From assembly GCA_038531945.1 (NCBI GenBank), contig JBCBBH010000001.1, positions 372,001 to 436,000 of the forward strand: DNA of 64,000 nucleotides, read 5' to 3'. The position numbers were made by a program, and so were the translations under genes. This document shows positions 34,610 through 43,099 of this stretch, piece by piece. The notes under the pieces were generated by a model that was given only the letters and a program-made list of their open reading frames with translations, did no database searches and had not been told where the DNA came from. Within the stretch, counting starts at the first letter, position 1. Each line of letters starts with the position of its first letter. Origin of the DNA: CALBPI01 sp038531945. GTDB taxonomy: Bacteria; Pseudomonadota; Gammaproteobacteria; Steroidobacterales; Woeseiaceae.

Positions 34610-37132
34610 ATGCATAATACGTCGCGACCTGACAAGGAACAGAACAACACCTTGAAGAGAAAAATACTGCTACGCGCAGTTGTCATGGCCGGTTCGCTCG
34701 GATTAGCGCTTCTCATTGCCGCTACGGGCGCCGTTCTCGCTGCCTATCACTATGCCAGGCCCGGTTTGCCGGACGCTGCGACGGTCAGGGAAATCCCGTT
34801 GCAGGTGCCTCTGCGTGTCTTCAGTCGGGATGGGAAGCTGATTCAGGAGATCGGTGAACAGCGTCGAATCCTTGTTGCGTATGAAGATGTGCCGGATTTT
34901 GTGGTTCAGGCCTTTCTCGCCGCGGAAGACGACCGGTTTTTTGAGCATCCGGGAATCGACTATCAGGGCGTACTACGGGCCGTCGTCAAAAATGTGCTGT
35001 CCGGCCGGAAAGCACAGGGCGCCAGCACACTGACACAGCAGCTCGCGCGCGACTATTTCCTTTCGCGCGAACGCAGCTACGTGCGCAAACTTAAAGAAGC
35101 GTTCCTGTCGTACAAGATCGAGCAGGAGTTCAGCAAAGAAGAGATCATGGAGCTGTTCCTGAACAAAATGTTCTTCGGGCAGCGCGCGTACGGGATCGTC
35201 GCGGCCTCTCAGGTCTATTTCGGCAAGAATCTCGACGAATTGGAGGTCGCGGAAGCGGCGACACTGGCGGGTGTCCTGCAACGGCCGTCTGACTACAACC
35301 CGGTATCCGGGCCGGACAGCGCAAAACGTCGTCGTGCTTATGTGCTCCGACGAATGCGCGAACTCGACTTCATCAACGACGTCGAATACGACGAAAGCAT
35401 GGCATATCCGATGCAGTCCTATCTGCACGGGCCGGATATCGAGCTTGAGGCTTCCTATCTTGCGGAAATGGTCCGGCGCGAAGTCACCAATAGATTTGGG
35501 CGAGAAGTCACGACGCGTGGCTACCGCGTCATCACAACGATCGACTCACGCCTGCAGGCTGCGGCCAACCATGCGACCCGCGATGGCTTGTTGGAATATG
35601 ACCGTCGGCACGGCTATCGGGGACCTTTGAGCCAGCTCGATTTGGCCACTGCGGACGAGGCACTGATCGAGCAGACGCTCGAAGACTATCGCAGTCCCGG
35701 CAAACTCCGCACCGGAGTCATCACCGAAATCGCGGTCGACGGCACCCAGGCAACGGTTCGTCTGGCCGCTGGGGAAACCGTCCAGCTGCCCTGGAGCGGC
35801 GTCGCCTGGGCCGCCCCGTTCGTCGACCGCAGCCGCGTTGGCAATGCTCCGGAGAGCCTGGCGGATGTGCTTTCACCCGGTGATGTGGTCCGCGTCTATA
35901 AAACTCTGTCCGGCTTGTACGCACTCGGACAGATTCCCGAAGCACAAGCGGCACTGGTCGCGCTCGACCCGACCGATGGCGCCATCGTCGCACTCACGGG
36001 CGGGTTCGACTACAGCGCCAGCAAGTTCAACCGAGCTGTTCAGACGCAACGTCAGCCCGGTTCCAGCTTCAAGCCATTTCTGTACTCTGCGGCGCTGGCC
36101 AACGGCTTCACGGCAGCCTCGATCGTCAAGGATGCCCCGGTCACGATCCAATCCGCTGAGCTCGAAGGGGAGTGGAAACCCAAGAACTCAACCGGACGAT
36201 TCTACGGCGACACCCGAGTCCGCGACGGACTCGTACGGTCGCTCAATCTGGTTTCCGTACGAATGATGATGCGAATGGGAATCTCGAACGCATTACGCCA
36301 TCTGCGCAGATTCGGCTTCAGCGAGGATGTGTTGCCCGCCAACCTTTCGCTCGCATTGGGTAGCGGCGCCGCGAGCCCGTTGGAAATGGCCGACGCCTAC
36401 GCTGTGCTCGCCAATGGCGGCTACGATGTTGATCCCTACTTTATCGATCGAATTGAACTGGCCGATGGTGAAATCATCGAGATCGCAGATCCGAAGCGCG
36501 TCTGCACCGACTGCGAGTTGCTTGAGTCGCTGCAACCAGAGCCCGAACGAGTTGAGGCGCTTGACGACACCCATCGCAAGCAGGACGCGCCGGTCGGCGA
36601 GGCGCTGATCGAATTTTTGAGTCCCGAGACCATTGCGCCGCGCGCCATTGATGCGACGAATATCTGGCTGATCCAAGACATGATGCGTGACGTGATTCGA
36701 CGTGGTACGGGTCGCCGTGCCCGCGCCTTGGGTCGGCAGGATCTTGCGGGCAAGACCGGCACCTCCAACGACCAAAGGGACGCATGGTTCGGCGGCTTCA
36801 ATCCTGACCTGGTCGCGATTACCTGGGTGGGTTTCGACACCGACGAACCGCTCGGCCGTGGCGAAGAGGGCGGTCGCACCGCGCTTCCGATCTGGGTGCA
36901 TTTCATGCGTGACGCGCTTTTGGGCGTACCCGAACGCCGCTATCCACAACCGGACGGACTCGTTACGGTTCGTATCAATCCGGCAACCGGCGAACTGGCC
37001 GGTGCGACGTCGACCAACTTCGTTTTTGAAACCTTTGAAGCGGGCACCCAACCATTGCCCGCGACCGAGAGCGCTCCGTTCAACCCGTACAACCAGGATG
37101 AACCGGTGCTGGATCAGGACGACGTTTTTTAG
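34610..37132 (+). CDS. mrcA: Penicillin-binding protein 1A (bifunctional glycosyltransferase/transpeptidase)
   Basis: An 840-residue class A PBP that polymerises and crosslinks peptidoglycan. After a cytoplasmic stub and a membrane helix (residues about 22-46) comes the GT51 domain with AAEDDRFFEHPG and GASTLTQQLARDYF. A large OB-type insert follows (DLATADE... to LYALGQIPEAQ). The transpeptidase part has the serine motif SSFKPF, the SLN motif SLNLVSVRM and the KTGTSNDQRDAWF motif. The start is uncertain: ATG 34610 has a poor ribosome site, and a TTG at 34652 is possible. Divergence from pilM across 289 bp is conserved in Gammaproteobacteria. Confidence 0.96.
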   Translation: MHNTSRPDKEQNNTLKRKILLRAVVMAGSLGLALLIAATGAVLAAYHYARPGLPDAATVREIPLQVPLRVFSRDGKLIQEIGEQRRILVAYEDVPDFVVQAFLAAEDDRFFEHPGIDYQGVLRAVVKNVLSGRKAQGASTLTQQLARDYFLSRERSYVRKLKEAFLSYKIEQEFSKEEIMELFLNKMFFGQRAYGIVAASQVYFGKNLDELEVAEAATLAGVLQRPSDYNPVSGPDSAKRRRAYVLRRMRELDFINDVEYDESMAYPMQSYLHGPDIELEASYLAEMVRREVTNRFGREVTTRGYRVITTIDSRLQAAANHATRDGLLEYDRRHGYRGPLSQLDLATADEALIEQTLEDYRSPGKLRTGVITEIAVDGTQATVRLAAGETVQLPWSGVAWAAPFVDRSRVGNAPESLADVLSPGDVVRVYKTLSGLYALGQIPEAQAALVALDPTDGAIVALTGGFDYSASKFNRAVQTQRQPGSSFKPFLYSAALANGFTAASIVKDAPVTIQSAELEGEWKPKNSTGRFYGDTRVRDGLVRSLNLVSVRMMMRMGISNALRHLRRFGFSEDVLPANLSLALGSGAASPLEMADAYAVLANGGYDVDPYFIDRIELADGEIIEIADPKRVCTDCELLESLQPEPERVEALDDTHRKQDAPVGEALIEFLSPETIAPRAIDATNIWLIQDMMRDVIRRGTGRRARALGRQDLAGKTGTSNDQRDAWFGGFNPDLVAITWVGFDTDEPLGRGEEGGRTALPIWVHFMRDALLGVPERRYPQPDGLVTVRINPATGELAGATSTNFVFETFEAGTQPLPATESAPFNPYNQDEPVLDQDDVF

Positions 37133-37146
37133 CCAAAGAGGAACGG

Positions 37147-37752
37147 ATGGCGGTGTTCAACACAGATGACCGCTCGAGAACGAGCGTCGCGCAGGAAGCG
37201 GCACGCATCATGGTCGATCACGGAATCTCCGATTTCCAGGTCGCCAAGCGCAAAGCAGCGGCACGACTGGGGCTGGATCGACATGGCACGCTGCCAAGCA
37301 ACGTCGAAGTGGAAGCCGCTTTGGTGGAACATCACCGGCTGTACGCCGAAGACGATCACGATCGCTCTTTGCAGGACCGTCGAGTGACCGTGTTGTCCTT
37401 GATGGAAACTGTGACCGAATTCGAACCGCGACTCGTGGGCCCATTGCTCGCTGGCACGGCGGCAGAAGATGCACCCGCGAATCTTCATCTGTTCGCTGAC
37501 GCCGCCGAGGACCTCGTATGGTTCCTGGAGTCGCAGGCGATTGAATACCGGCCGTTCGATCGTAGAGTTCGCGTGCAGCGCGGCCGCAGCGAAACGTATC
37601 CTGGTTTTCGATTCGACTGGCGCGATCTGCCGATCGAAGCGACCGTATTTCCGTACGACGGGCTGCGTCAGGCTCCGTTGAGTCCGGTCGATGGAAAACC
37701 CATGAAGCGCGCCTCGATCAAGAAAGTGCGCAAGTTGGTTGCCGCGGCCTGA
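37147..37752 (+). CDS. Conserved uncharacterised protein downstream of mrcA
   Basis: A 201-residue soluble protein with no export signal. Its first half is helical and includes ARIMVDHGISDFQVAKRKAAARLG, here cited only by its ends and position (residues about 19-42), a phrase I recall from uncharacterised gammaproteobacterial proteins. Its second half has beta character (ESQAIEYRPFDRRV, DWRDLPIEATVFP) and ends in a lysine-rich run. Some relatives are, I believe, loosely annotated as nucleotidyltransferases; I see no motif that proves this. It starts 14 bp after mrcA and is probably co-transcribed with it. Confidence 0.75.
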   Translation: MAVFNTDDRSRTSVAQEAARIMVDHGISDFQVAKRKAAARLGLDRHGTLPSNVEVEAALVEHHRLYAEDDHDRSLQDRRVTVLSLMETVTEFEPRLVGPLLAGTAAEDAPANLHLFADAAEDLVWFLESQAIEYRPFDRRVRVQRGRSETYPGFRFDWRDLPIEATVFPYDGLRQAPLSPVDGKPMKRASIKKVRKLVAAA

Positions 37753-37770
37753 AGCCGCAATAACGCCTGA

Positions 37771-39060
37771 TCAGCGCTGATCGATCGCCGCGTAGTCGCG
37801 CTTCGCCGAACCGGTGTAGAGCTGACGCGGCCGACTAATGCGCGTATTGCTGGCAATCATTTCGTCCCAGTGTGCGACCCAGCCGACGGCACGACCAATT
37901 GCGAACATCACCGTGAACATCGAGGTCGGGATACCGAGCGCGCGGTAGATGATGCCGGAGTAGAAGTCGACGTTGGGGTACAGGTTTTTCTCGATAAAGT
38001 ACTCATCGTTGAGCGCTACCTGCTCGAGTTCCTGCGCCAGATCAAACAACGGGTTGTCGGTCCGACCAAGATTCTTCAATACCTTGTGGCACATCTCGCG
38101 AATGATCGTGGCGCGAGGGTCGAAGTTTTTGTAGACGCGATGGCCGAAACCCATCAGGCGGAAGGGATCGTTGCGATCCTTCGCGCGCGCGACAAACTCC
38201 GGAATCCGGTCTGGTGTGCCGATTTGCTCAAGCATCGTCAGCACAGCTTCGTTTGCACCGCCGTGCGCCGGGCCCCACAGGGCAGAGATACCCGCCGCAA
38301 TCGCAGAATACGGGTTCGCCCCGGAGCTCGCAGCCATCCTCACGGTCGACGTCGAGCAGTTCTGCTCGTGGTCCGCGTGAAGAATAAACAGAAGATCCAG
38401 CGCCTCTGCGGCAACGGGATCGATCTGGTAAGGCTCAGCAGGCACGCCGAAGAACATATTCAGAATGTTGCTGCAGAAATCCAGATCGTTGCGCGGGTAG
38501 ATAAACGGCTGACCGAGCGAATGCTTGTAGGCCGCCGCGGCGATCGTCGGCAATTTGGCGATGATCCGATGCGCAAAGATCTCGCGATGTCGCGGATCAT
38601 GGATGTCGGTCGAGTCGTGATAGAACGCTGACATCGATCCGACCACGCCAGAAACCATGGCCATCGGGTGCGCATCATGGTGGAAGCCGTTGTAGAACCG
38701 CAGCAGGCTCTCGTTGAGCATCGTATGGCGGCGGATCGAATCGGTGAACTCATCGAGCTGTGTGGCGGTCGGCAACTCACCGTGCAGGAGCAGATAGCAC
38801 ACTTCGATGAAGTGTGAGTGCTTCGCGAGCTGCTCAACCGGGTAGCCGCGATACATCAACACCCCTTCGTTGCCATCAATGAAGGTGATCTTGCTGTCGC
38901 AGCTGCCGGTAGAGACGAAACCAGGATCGTACGTGAACACGCCAAGATCGCGGTACAACCCACCGATGTTGATGACGTCGGGCCCGCTCGTTCCAGTCAG
39001 TACCGGAAGCTCGGTCGATTTTCCATCAGGTGCGGTCAGTTTGTACGCGTTATCGGTCAT
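37771..39060 (-). CDS. gltA: Citrate synthase (type II)
   Basis: Condenses acetyl-CoA and oxaloacetate at the entry of the TCA cycle. The 429-residue protein has the catalytic regions LHADHEQNCSTSTVRM and LWGPAHGGANEAVL (histidines) and MGFGHRVYKNFDPR with the later aspartate, in the arrangement of Gram-negative hexameric enzymes. An N-terminal beta domain (TAPDGKSTELPVL) is also typical of that class. It lies 49 bp downstream of rpmE on the same strand. Confidence 0.97.
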   Translation of the reverse strand: MTDNAYKLTAPDGKSTELPVLTGTSGPDVINIGGLYRDLGVFTYDPGFVSTGSCDSKITFIDGNEGVLMYRGYPVEQLAKHSHFIEVCYLLLHGELPTATQLDEFTDSIRRHTMLNESLLRFYNGFHHDAHPMAMVSGVVGSMSAFYHDSTDIHDPRHREIFAHRIIAKLPTIAAAAYKHSLGQPFIYPRNDLDFCSNILNMFFGVPAEPYQIDPVAAEALDLLFILHADHEQNCSTSTVRMAASSGANPYSAIAAGISALWGPAHGGANEAVLTMLEQIGTPDRIPEFVARAKDRNDPFRLMGFGHRVYKNFDPRATIIREMCHKVLKNLGRTDNPLFDLAQELEQVALNDEYFIEKNLYPNVDFYSGIIYRALGIPTSMFTVMFAIGRAVGWVAHWDEMIASNTRISRPRQLYTGSAKRDYAAIDQR

Positions 39061-39109
39061 GCTGTGATTGTCCCTGGTCTGTCAAAGGCCGCCCCACGCG
39101 GCCAAAAAG

Positions 39110-39310
39110 TTACTTGCCGTAGCGGCGACGGAATCGGTCTACACGACCGCCGGAATCGACGATTTTCTGCTTGCCCGTGTAGAACGGGTGGCAGGAAGCG
39201 CAAACTTCAACAGTCAGGTCTTCACCCAGCGTTGAGCGAGTCTTGAACGTAGAACCGCAACTGCAGGTGACTGTGATCTCGGTATAGGCCGGATGGATGT
39301 CGGCTTTCAT
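39110..39310 (-). CDS. rpmE: 50S ribosomal protein L31, zinc-binding form
   Basis: A 66-residue L31 of the C+ type, with zinc-binding cysteines in CSCG and CASCHPFYTGKQK. The start ATG 39310 has GGGAG (within CGGGAGAAAGACC) upstream. Its promoter is visible at 39364-39392. The C+ form is usually made when zinc is sufficient; no C- paralogue is in this window. Confidence 0.97.
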   Translation of the reverse strand: MKADIHPAYTEITVTCSCGSTFKTRSTLGEDLTVEVCASCHPFYTGKQKIVDSGGRVDRFRRRYGK

Positions 39311-39363
39311 GGTCTTTCTCCCGCGCAGCGAGCGGCCGCGCGTACACGCAAAAAGGGCCGCGA

Positions 39364-39392
39364 ACTATACGGCGGCGGCCTCATTTTGACAA
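39364..39392 (-). promoter_or_regulatory. Sigma70-type promoter of rpmE
   Basis: On the minus strand TTGTCA (39392-39387) and TATAGT (39369-39364) are separated by exactly 17 bp. Transcription should start near 39357, giving a 5' leader of about 47 bases before the rpmE ATG. Confidence 0.75.
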
Positions 39393-39424
39393 GGGCCTTG
39401 ATGCACGAAACGCAGTCGCTCGAC

Positions 39425-39447
39425 TTATCCACATTTCCTGTGGATAA
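39425..39447. other. Pair of inverted DnaA-box nonamers
   Basis: TTATCCACA (39425-39433) and its reverse complement TGTGGATAA (39439-39447) are both exact matches to the DnaA-box consensus, five bases apart in head-to-head orientation. A one-mismatch copy (TGTGGAAGA) follows at 39451-39459. No T run follows on either strand, so a terminator reading of the palindrome is unlikely. Confidence 0.55.
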
Positions 39448-39629
39448 GTCTGTGGAAGAAACTGGGTTAAGTGCCGGAAACCCTTGATTGACGGGGCGCT
39501 CTTTCAGATTGGCGAAAAAATAACCAAATCGCGATTTTTCATATTTTTCAATATTTTACGAAAACAATCGCAGGCGAGCTGAGAAGCAACATGCATGAAA
39601 CATTAGAATTTTCGCCCAGCGGTCGTCCT

Positions 39630-39638
39630 TGTGCATAA
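39630..39638 (-). other. Third DnaA-box-like nonamer
   Basis: TGTGCATAA, read on the minus strand as TTATGCACA, fits the relaxed consensus TTWTNCACA. It lies about 190 bp from the inverted pair, on the other side of the A+T-rich tract. Confidence 0.4.
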
Positions 39639-39684
39639 CCGTTTTGGTCACCGCCCCACAAGGCACCTGAAATGTCAATCCGGT

Positions 39685-40839
39685 TCAGGGCAAAAATCGC
39701 GCCTGTAAGTCATTCAAAAAGCGCCGTCCCAACTGTGTCGGCGCCCAGAGCCCGGCACGGTCGACACTCAGCAGGCCATCTTCGCGCGCCGCATCGACTC
39801 TCGACAGAACCTCGGCAAACTTCAATCCGGTGCGAGATTCAAAATCCGATTCGTTGAATCCTTCTGTCAATCGGAGTGCATTCAACAAGAACTCGAATGC
39901 CACCGAACGCCGTTCGACAGGTTCCAGTTCGATCGGTTGCTGGACCTGCGAAACAAAGCTGCGCGGATGCATCGGGCGCAGGTAGCGTTTGACGCCCGTG
40001 TTGTCGGTCAATTTACCGTGTGCACCGGCGCCGAACGCAAGATAGTCACCGAATAGCCAATAGTTGAGGTTGTGCCGACACTCTGCACCCGGCTGCGCCC
40101 ATGCAGATACTTCGTATCGATGGTAGCCAGCGTCGCTGAGCCGTGCCGCTCCAGTATCGGCGATGTCCGCCAGCGTGGATTCATCGGGGAGCTCCGGCGG
40201 AAACGCATGAAACCGGGTGTTCGGCTCCAACGTAAGCTGATAGTAGGAAATGTGGTCCACCTCAAGGGCCAGCGCCGCACGTACATCGGCAGCGGCGAGG
40301 GCAACGCTCTGACCGGGCAACCCATGCATGACATCGATGTTGATTCTCGAGAACCCAGCCGCTTTTGCCTGCAGAACCGCCGCTCGGGTTTCATCCGGGC
40401 TGTGCAGACGGCCGAGACGCTTCAACGTATCCGCATCAAAACTCTGCGCGCCAAACGACAAACGGTTCACACCCGCCGCGCGATATCCCTCCAGGCTGCC
40501 GCGCTCAAGCGCGCCCGGATTGACCTCCATTGTGATCTCCGCATGAGGCGCGAGCTGGAAATTCTCACGCAGCGCCTCCAACACGCGGCCAACCTCCCGC
40601 GGATTGAACAACGATGGCGTACCACCGCCGAGAAACACGGTCTGAACTGACCGCTCGGCACCGAGGTGTTGTTGCGCCTGCAGGTCCAGCAACAGTGCTT
40701 CGACGTAAGCACCGCGCGCAGAGTCACGGCGGTCCGCACCGGGTACCGGATGCGAGTTGAAGTCGCAATACGGGCATTTGGCAAGACACCACGGCCAGTG
40801 GATGTATGCCGCGAGCGGAATCTCAGCCGAGCGCACCAC
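39685..40839 (-). CDS. hemW: Radical SAM protein HemW (haem chaperone family)
   Basis: A 384-residue radical SAM protein of the HemN/HemW group. The cluster motif is CLAKCPYCDF (CxxxCxxC followed by DF), then GGGTPSLF, EVNPGAL and the HemW-like C-terminal domain. It lacks the N-terminal extension of true coproporphyrinogen dehydrogenase HemN, so HemW, a haem-binding chaperone, is the better call. The start is one of two tandem GTG codons (40839 or 40836), overlapping rdgB by 14-17 bp. Confidence 0.94.
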   Translation of the reverse strand: MVRSAEIPLAAYIHWPWCLAKCPYCDFNSHPVPGADRRDSARGAYVEALLLDLQAQQHLGAERSVQTVFLGGGTPSLFNPREVGRVLEALRENFQLAPHAEITMEVNPGALERGSLEGYRAAGVNRLSFGAQSFDADTLKRLGRLHSPDETRAAVLQAKAAGFSRINIDVMHGLPGQSVALAAADVRAALALEVDHISYYQLTLEPNTRFHAFPPELPDESTLADIADTGAARLSDAGYHRYEVSAWAQPGAECRHNLNYWLFGDYLAFGAGAHGKLTDNTGVKRYLRPMHPRSFVSQVQQPIELEPVERRSVAFEFLLNALRLTEGFNESDFESRTGLKFAEVLSRVDAAREDGLLSVDRAGLWAPTQLGRRFLNDLQARFLP

Positions 40840-41428
40840 TCACCCAACCGGGCAATTCCGGCAGTAGCGAGCGCATCGCGGCGCCGCGGTGACTGCGCGA
40901 TCTCTTTTCATCGCGTGACAACTGCGCAGCACTGCGCTCTGTTCCTGGCACAAGGAACACCGGGTCGTAACCAAACCCGCCAGCCCCTGCAGCCGATTCA
41001 GCGATTTCACCCACCCACCGACCGGTACCGATCAGAGGCGTCGGATCGTCCGGATGACGGACGCCGACGATCGCGCAATAGAACGCCGCGCGCCGGTCTG
41101 TCGCCCGCCCCAACTCCGACAGCAGCTTCGCGATATTGTCCGCGTCGGTCGCCGATGGGCCGGCGTATCTCGCGGACCAGACCCCAGGGGCACCGCCGAG
41201 CGCGGCCACCTCCAATCCGGAGTCATCGGCCAACGCAGGCAAGCCCGTCAGGCTTGAAGCAAACCGTGCCTTGATCAGCGCATTTTCAATAAACGTCTTG
41301 CCGGTCTCCTCGGCTTGTTCATCGAAAAATTCCGATTGAGGGCTCAAAACTACCTCAAGTTCGCCGAACAGGTCGCGAAACTCCTTCAGTTTGCCGGAAT
41401 TGCCTGTTGCGAGGACCAGTCGAGTCAC
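40823..41428 (-). CDS. rdgB: XTP/dITP pyrophosphatase (RdgB/HAM1)
   Basis: Removes non-canonical purine nucleotides. The family start VLATGNSGKLKEF, the central ADDSGLEVAALGGAPGVWSARYAG (residues about 67-90, cited by ends), and GFGYDPVF are all present in the 201-residue protein. The GTG start at 41428 overlaps the rph stop (GTGA). Confidence 0.96.
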   Translation of the reverse strand: MTRLVLATGNSGKLKEFRDLFGELEVVLSPQSEFFDEQAEETGKTFIENALIKARFASSLTGLPALADDSGLEVAALGGAPGVWSARYAGPSATDADNIAKLLSELGRATDRRAAFYCAIVGVRHPDDPTPLIGTGRWVGEIAESAAGAGGFGYDPVFLVPGTERSAAQLSRDEKRSRSHRGAAMRSLLPELPGWVSGALG

Positions 41429-42144
41429 GCCAGCGCCTCGCGCTGTGCTGCGATCAAGTCCTGAATACCGGCCGCGGCGAGATCCAGCAAAGCGTCGAGT
41501 TCTTCGCGGCGAAACGCATGCCCTTCTGCAGTTCCCTGGACTTCGATGAAAGCGCCCGCATCGTTCATGACGACGTTCATGTCCGTCTCGGCTTCAGAGT
41601 CCTCCGGGTAGTCCAGGTCAAGAACCGGCAGACCACGGTAAATGCCAACCGATACCGCGCCGACGGCACCTTGCAAGGGATTGCGCTTTAACGTCCCGGC
41701 GGTCATCAGACGACCAACAGCCAACGCCAGTGCAACATATGCCCCGGTGATCGATGCGGTTCGCGTGCCGCCATCCGCCTGAAGCACATCGCAGTCGAGC
41801 GTCACGGTCCGCTCGCCGAGTGCCTTTAAATCGGTCACAGCCCGCAGAGATCGGCCAATCAGGCGCTGGATTTCCTGGGTGCGACCCGATTGTTTGCCAC
41901 GCGCCGCCTCGCGGCCGCTGCGCGTATGCGTCGAACCCGGCAGCATGCCGTATTCGGCGGTCACCCAACCCTGCCCTTTTCCGCGCAGAAACGGTGGCAC
42001 GCGCTCCTCCACACTGGCGGTACACAAAACCCGTGTCTGACCACAGCTGATCAACACAGATCCGGCCGCGTGACAGGTAAAGTCGGTCTCAATCCGGACG
42101 GTGCGCAGTTGGTCTGCAGCCCGCCCGCTGGGGCGCTCGGTCAT
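41425..42144 (-). CDS. rph: Ribonuclease PH
   Basis: Phosphorolytic 3'-5' exonuclease trimming tRNA precursors. The 239-residue enzyme shows GSVLISCGQTRVLCTASVEE, the RSGREAARGKQSGRTQEIQRLIGRSLR phosphate/RNA-binding region (residues about 73-99, cited by ends here as RSGRE...GRSLR), and CDVLQADGGTRTASITGA. It heads rph-rdgB-hemW and diverges in function, not strand, from the PP2C gene 58 bp away. Confidence 0.96.
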   Translation of the reverse strand: MTERPSGRAADQLRTVRIETDFTCHAAGSVLISCGQTRVLCTASVEERVPPFLRGKGQGWVTAEYGMLPGSTHTRSGREAARGKQSGRTQEIQRLIGRSLRAVTDLKALGERTVTLDCDVLQADGGTRTASITGAYVALALAVGRLMTAGTLKRNPLQGAVGAVSVGIYRGLPVLDLDYPEDSEAETDMNVVMNDAGAFIEVQGTAEGHAFRREELDALLDLAAAGIQDLIAAQREALA

Positions 42145-42202
42145 GTTTGGCGTTCTCTAATGGAAGTGAGGCGCGAAGTATAGATGAGGCGGGTGGGGGT
42201 GT

Positions 42203-42955
42203 TTACTTCAACCAGCGAAGTGCAGCGACGCTGGTGTTGTCTGCTCGTTTACCATTGTTTTTGATCGCAACATCACACATGACCTTCAGGACGGTACGCA
42301 GCGGCACATTGTCGCGGTAGGCAATCTCGACCATCGTGTCGGCCTCCAACCCGGACCAGAGCCCATCCGAGCACAGCAGCAACACGTCACCAGGCCGCAA
42401 TTCCCGCTTTTTCGAGACGGTAATTCCGGGTAGCGCGTCGTCGCCACCGAGGCAGGATTCGACGTAATTGCGCATCGGGTGAGTCTGCGCCTCCGAGCGC
42501 TGGATCACGCCCTCGTGGATCAAAACCTCGACATGAGAATGATCGCGCGTTTTGAGATGAACTTGCCGGTCGCGCAGCAGGTAGATTCGCGAGTCACCGA
42601 CGTGCACCCAATAGCAGGCGTCATCCTGCACCAGGCAGACCGCACAAGTCGCGCGCGGCCTGTGGTCGACCTCACGATCCGCACCGAGCGCAACCACCGC
42701 GTCATGCGCCTGACTGACTGCCTTGTACAGGAAGCCCTGCGCGTCGAAGATCGGTTGCGGTGTTGATTCGAAGATACTTACCAGGGTGTCTCTTGCCGTC
42801 TCCGCGGCGAGTGCACCATCCGAGTGACCACCCATGCCATCAAACACCATCAGCAATGCCGCTTCATCGCCAATCGAGATGGCGACACGATCCTGATTGT
42901 CTTTGCGCTGACCAATCAGACTCTGGCTTGCGTAATCGATGTTCACACCTGGCAC
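42203..42955 (-). CDS. PP2C-type serine/threonine protein phosphatase
   Basis: A 250-residue metal-dependent phosphatase. It has the PP2C motifs QRKDNQDR, MVFDGMGGHSDG, VGDSRIYLLRD, LLLCSDGLW and the final RADNTSV, with metal-binding aspartates in each. It could reverse Hanks-type kinase phosphorylation, such as that of the kinase at the left edge, but no partner kinase is adjacent. The start is GTG 42955 or GTG 42946. It diverges from yicC over about 145 bp. Confidence 0.94.
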   Translation of the reverse strand: MPGVNIDYASQSLIGQRKDNQDRVAISIGDEAALLMVFDGMGGHSDGALAAETARDTLVSIFESTPQPIFDAQGFLYKAVSQAHDAVVALGADREVDHRPRATCAVCLVQDDACYWVHVGDSRIYLLRDRQVHLKTRDHSHVEVLIHEGVIQRSEAQTHPMRNYVESCLGGDDALPGITVSKKRELRPGDVLLLCSDGLWSGLEADTMVEIAYRDNVPLRTVLKVMCDVAIKNNGKRADNTSVAALRWLK

Positions 42956-43099
42956 CCGCTGGCACGTCCTGTCCAGCCCTTCTTCAGCAAGGTATCATGC
43001 GCGGCGGATGGTCGCAGCGCCATGATTTGGCGCACAAACCGGGATATCTTATCGCCGGATACTCGCGACGACCCAGCGGACGGATCGGAAGCTCAAACT

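Larger units (their letters stand above)
39311..39684. other. 374-bp intergenic region: rpmE promoter, A+T-rich tract and DnaA-box-like sites
   Basis: This is the longest gene-free stretch in the window, downstream of hemW and upstream of rpmE. It holds a good sigma70 promoter for rpmE, two inverted perfect DnaA-box nonamers (39425-39447), a third match at 39630-39638, and between them a tract at 39511-39570 that is 43 of 60 bases A or T. No open frame or hemW terminator is evident. Confidence 0.7.

Noticed and set aside
34575..34655. A 26-codon frame with a nearby AGGA overlapping the mrcA start, as a possible leader peptide.
   Set aside because: Spacing between AGGA and ATG is only two bases, and the peptide has no regulatory signature.
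39311..39684. Calling the DnaA-box region the chromosomal origin.
   Set aside because: dnaA, dnaN, gidA and rpmH are not nearby, and strand bias on both sides does not switch there. Only a DnaA-binding role is suggested.
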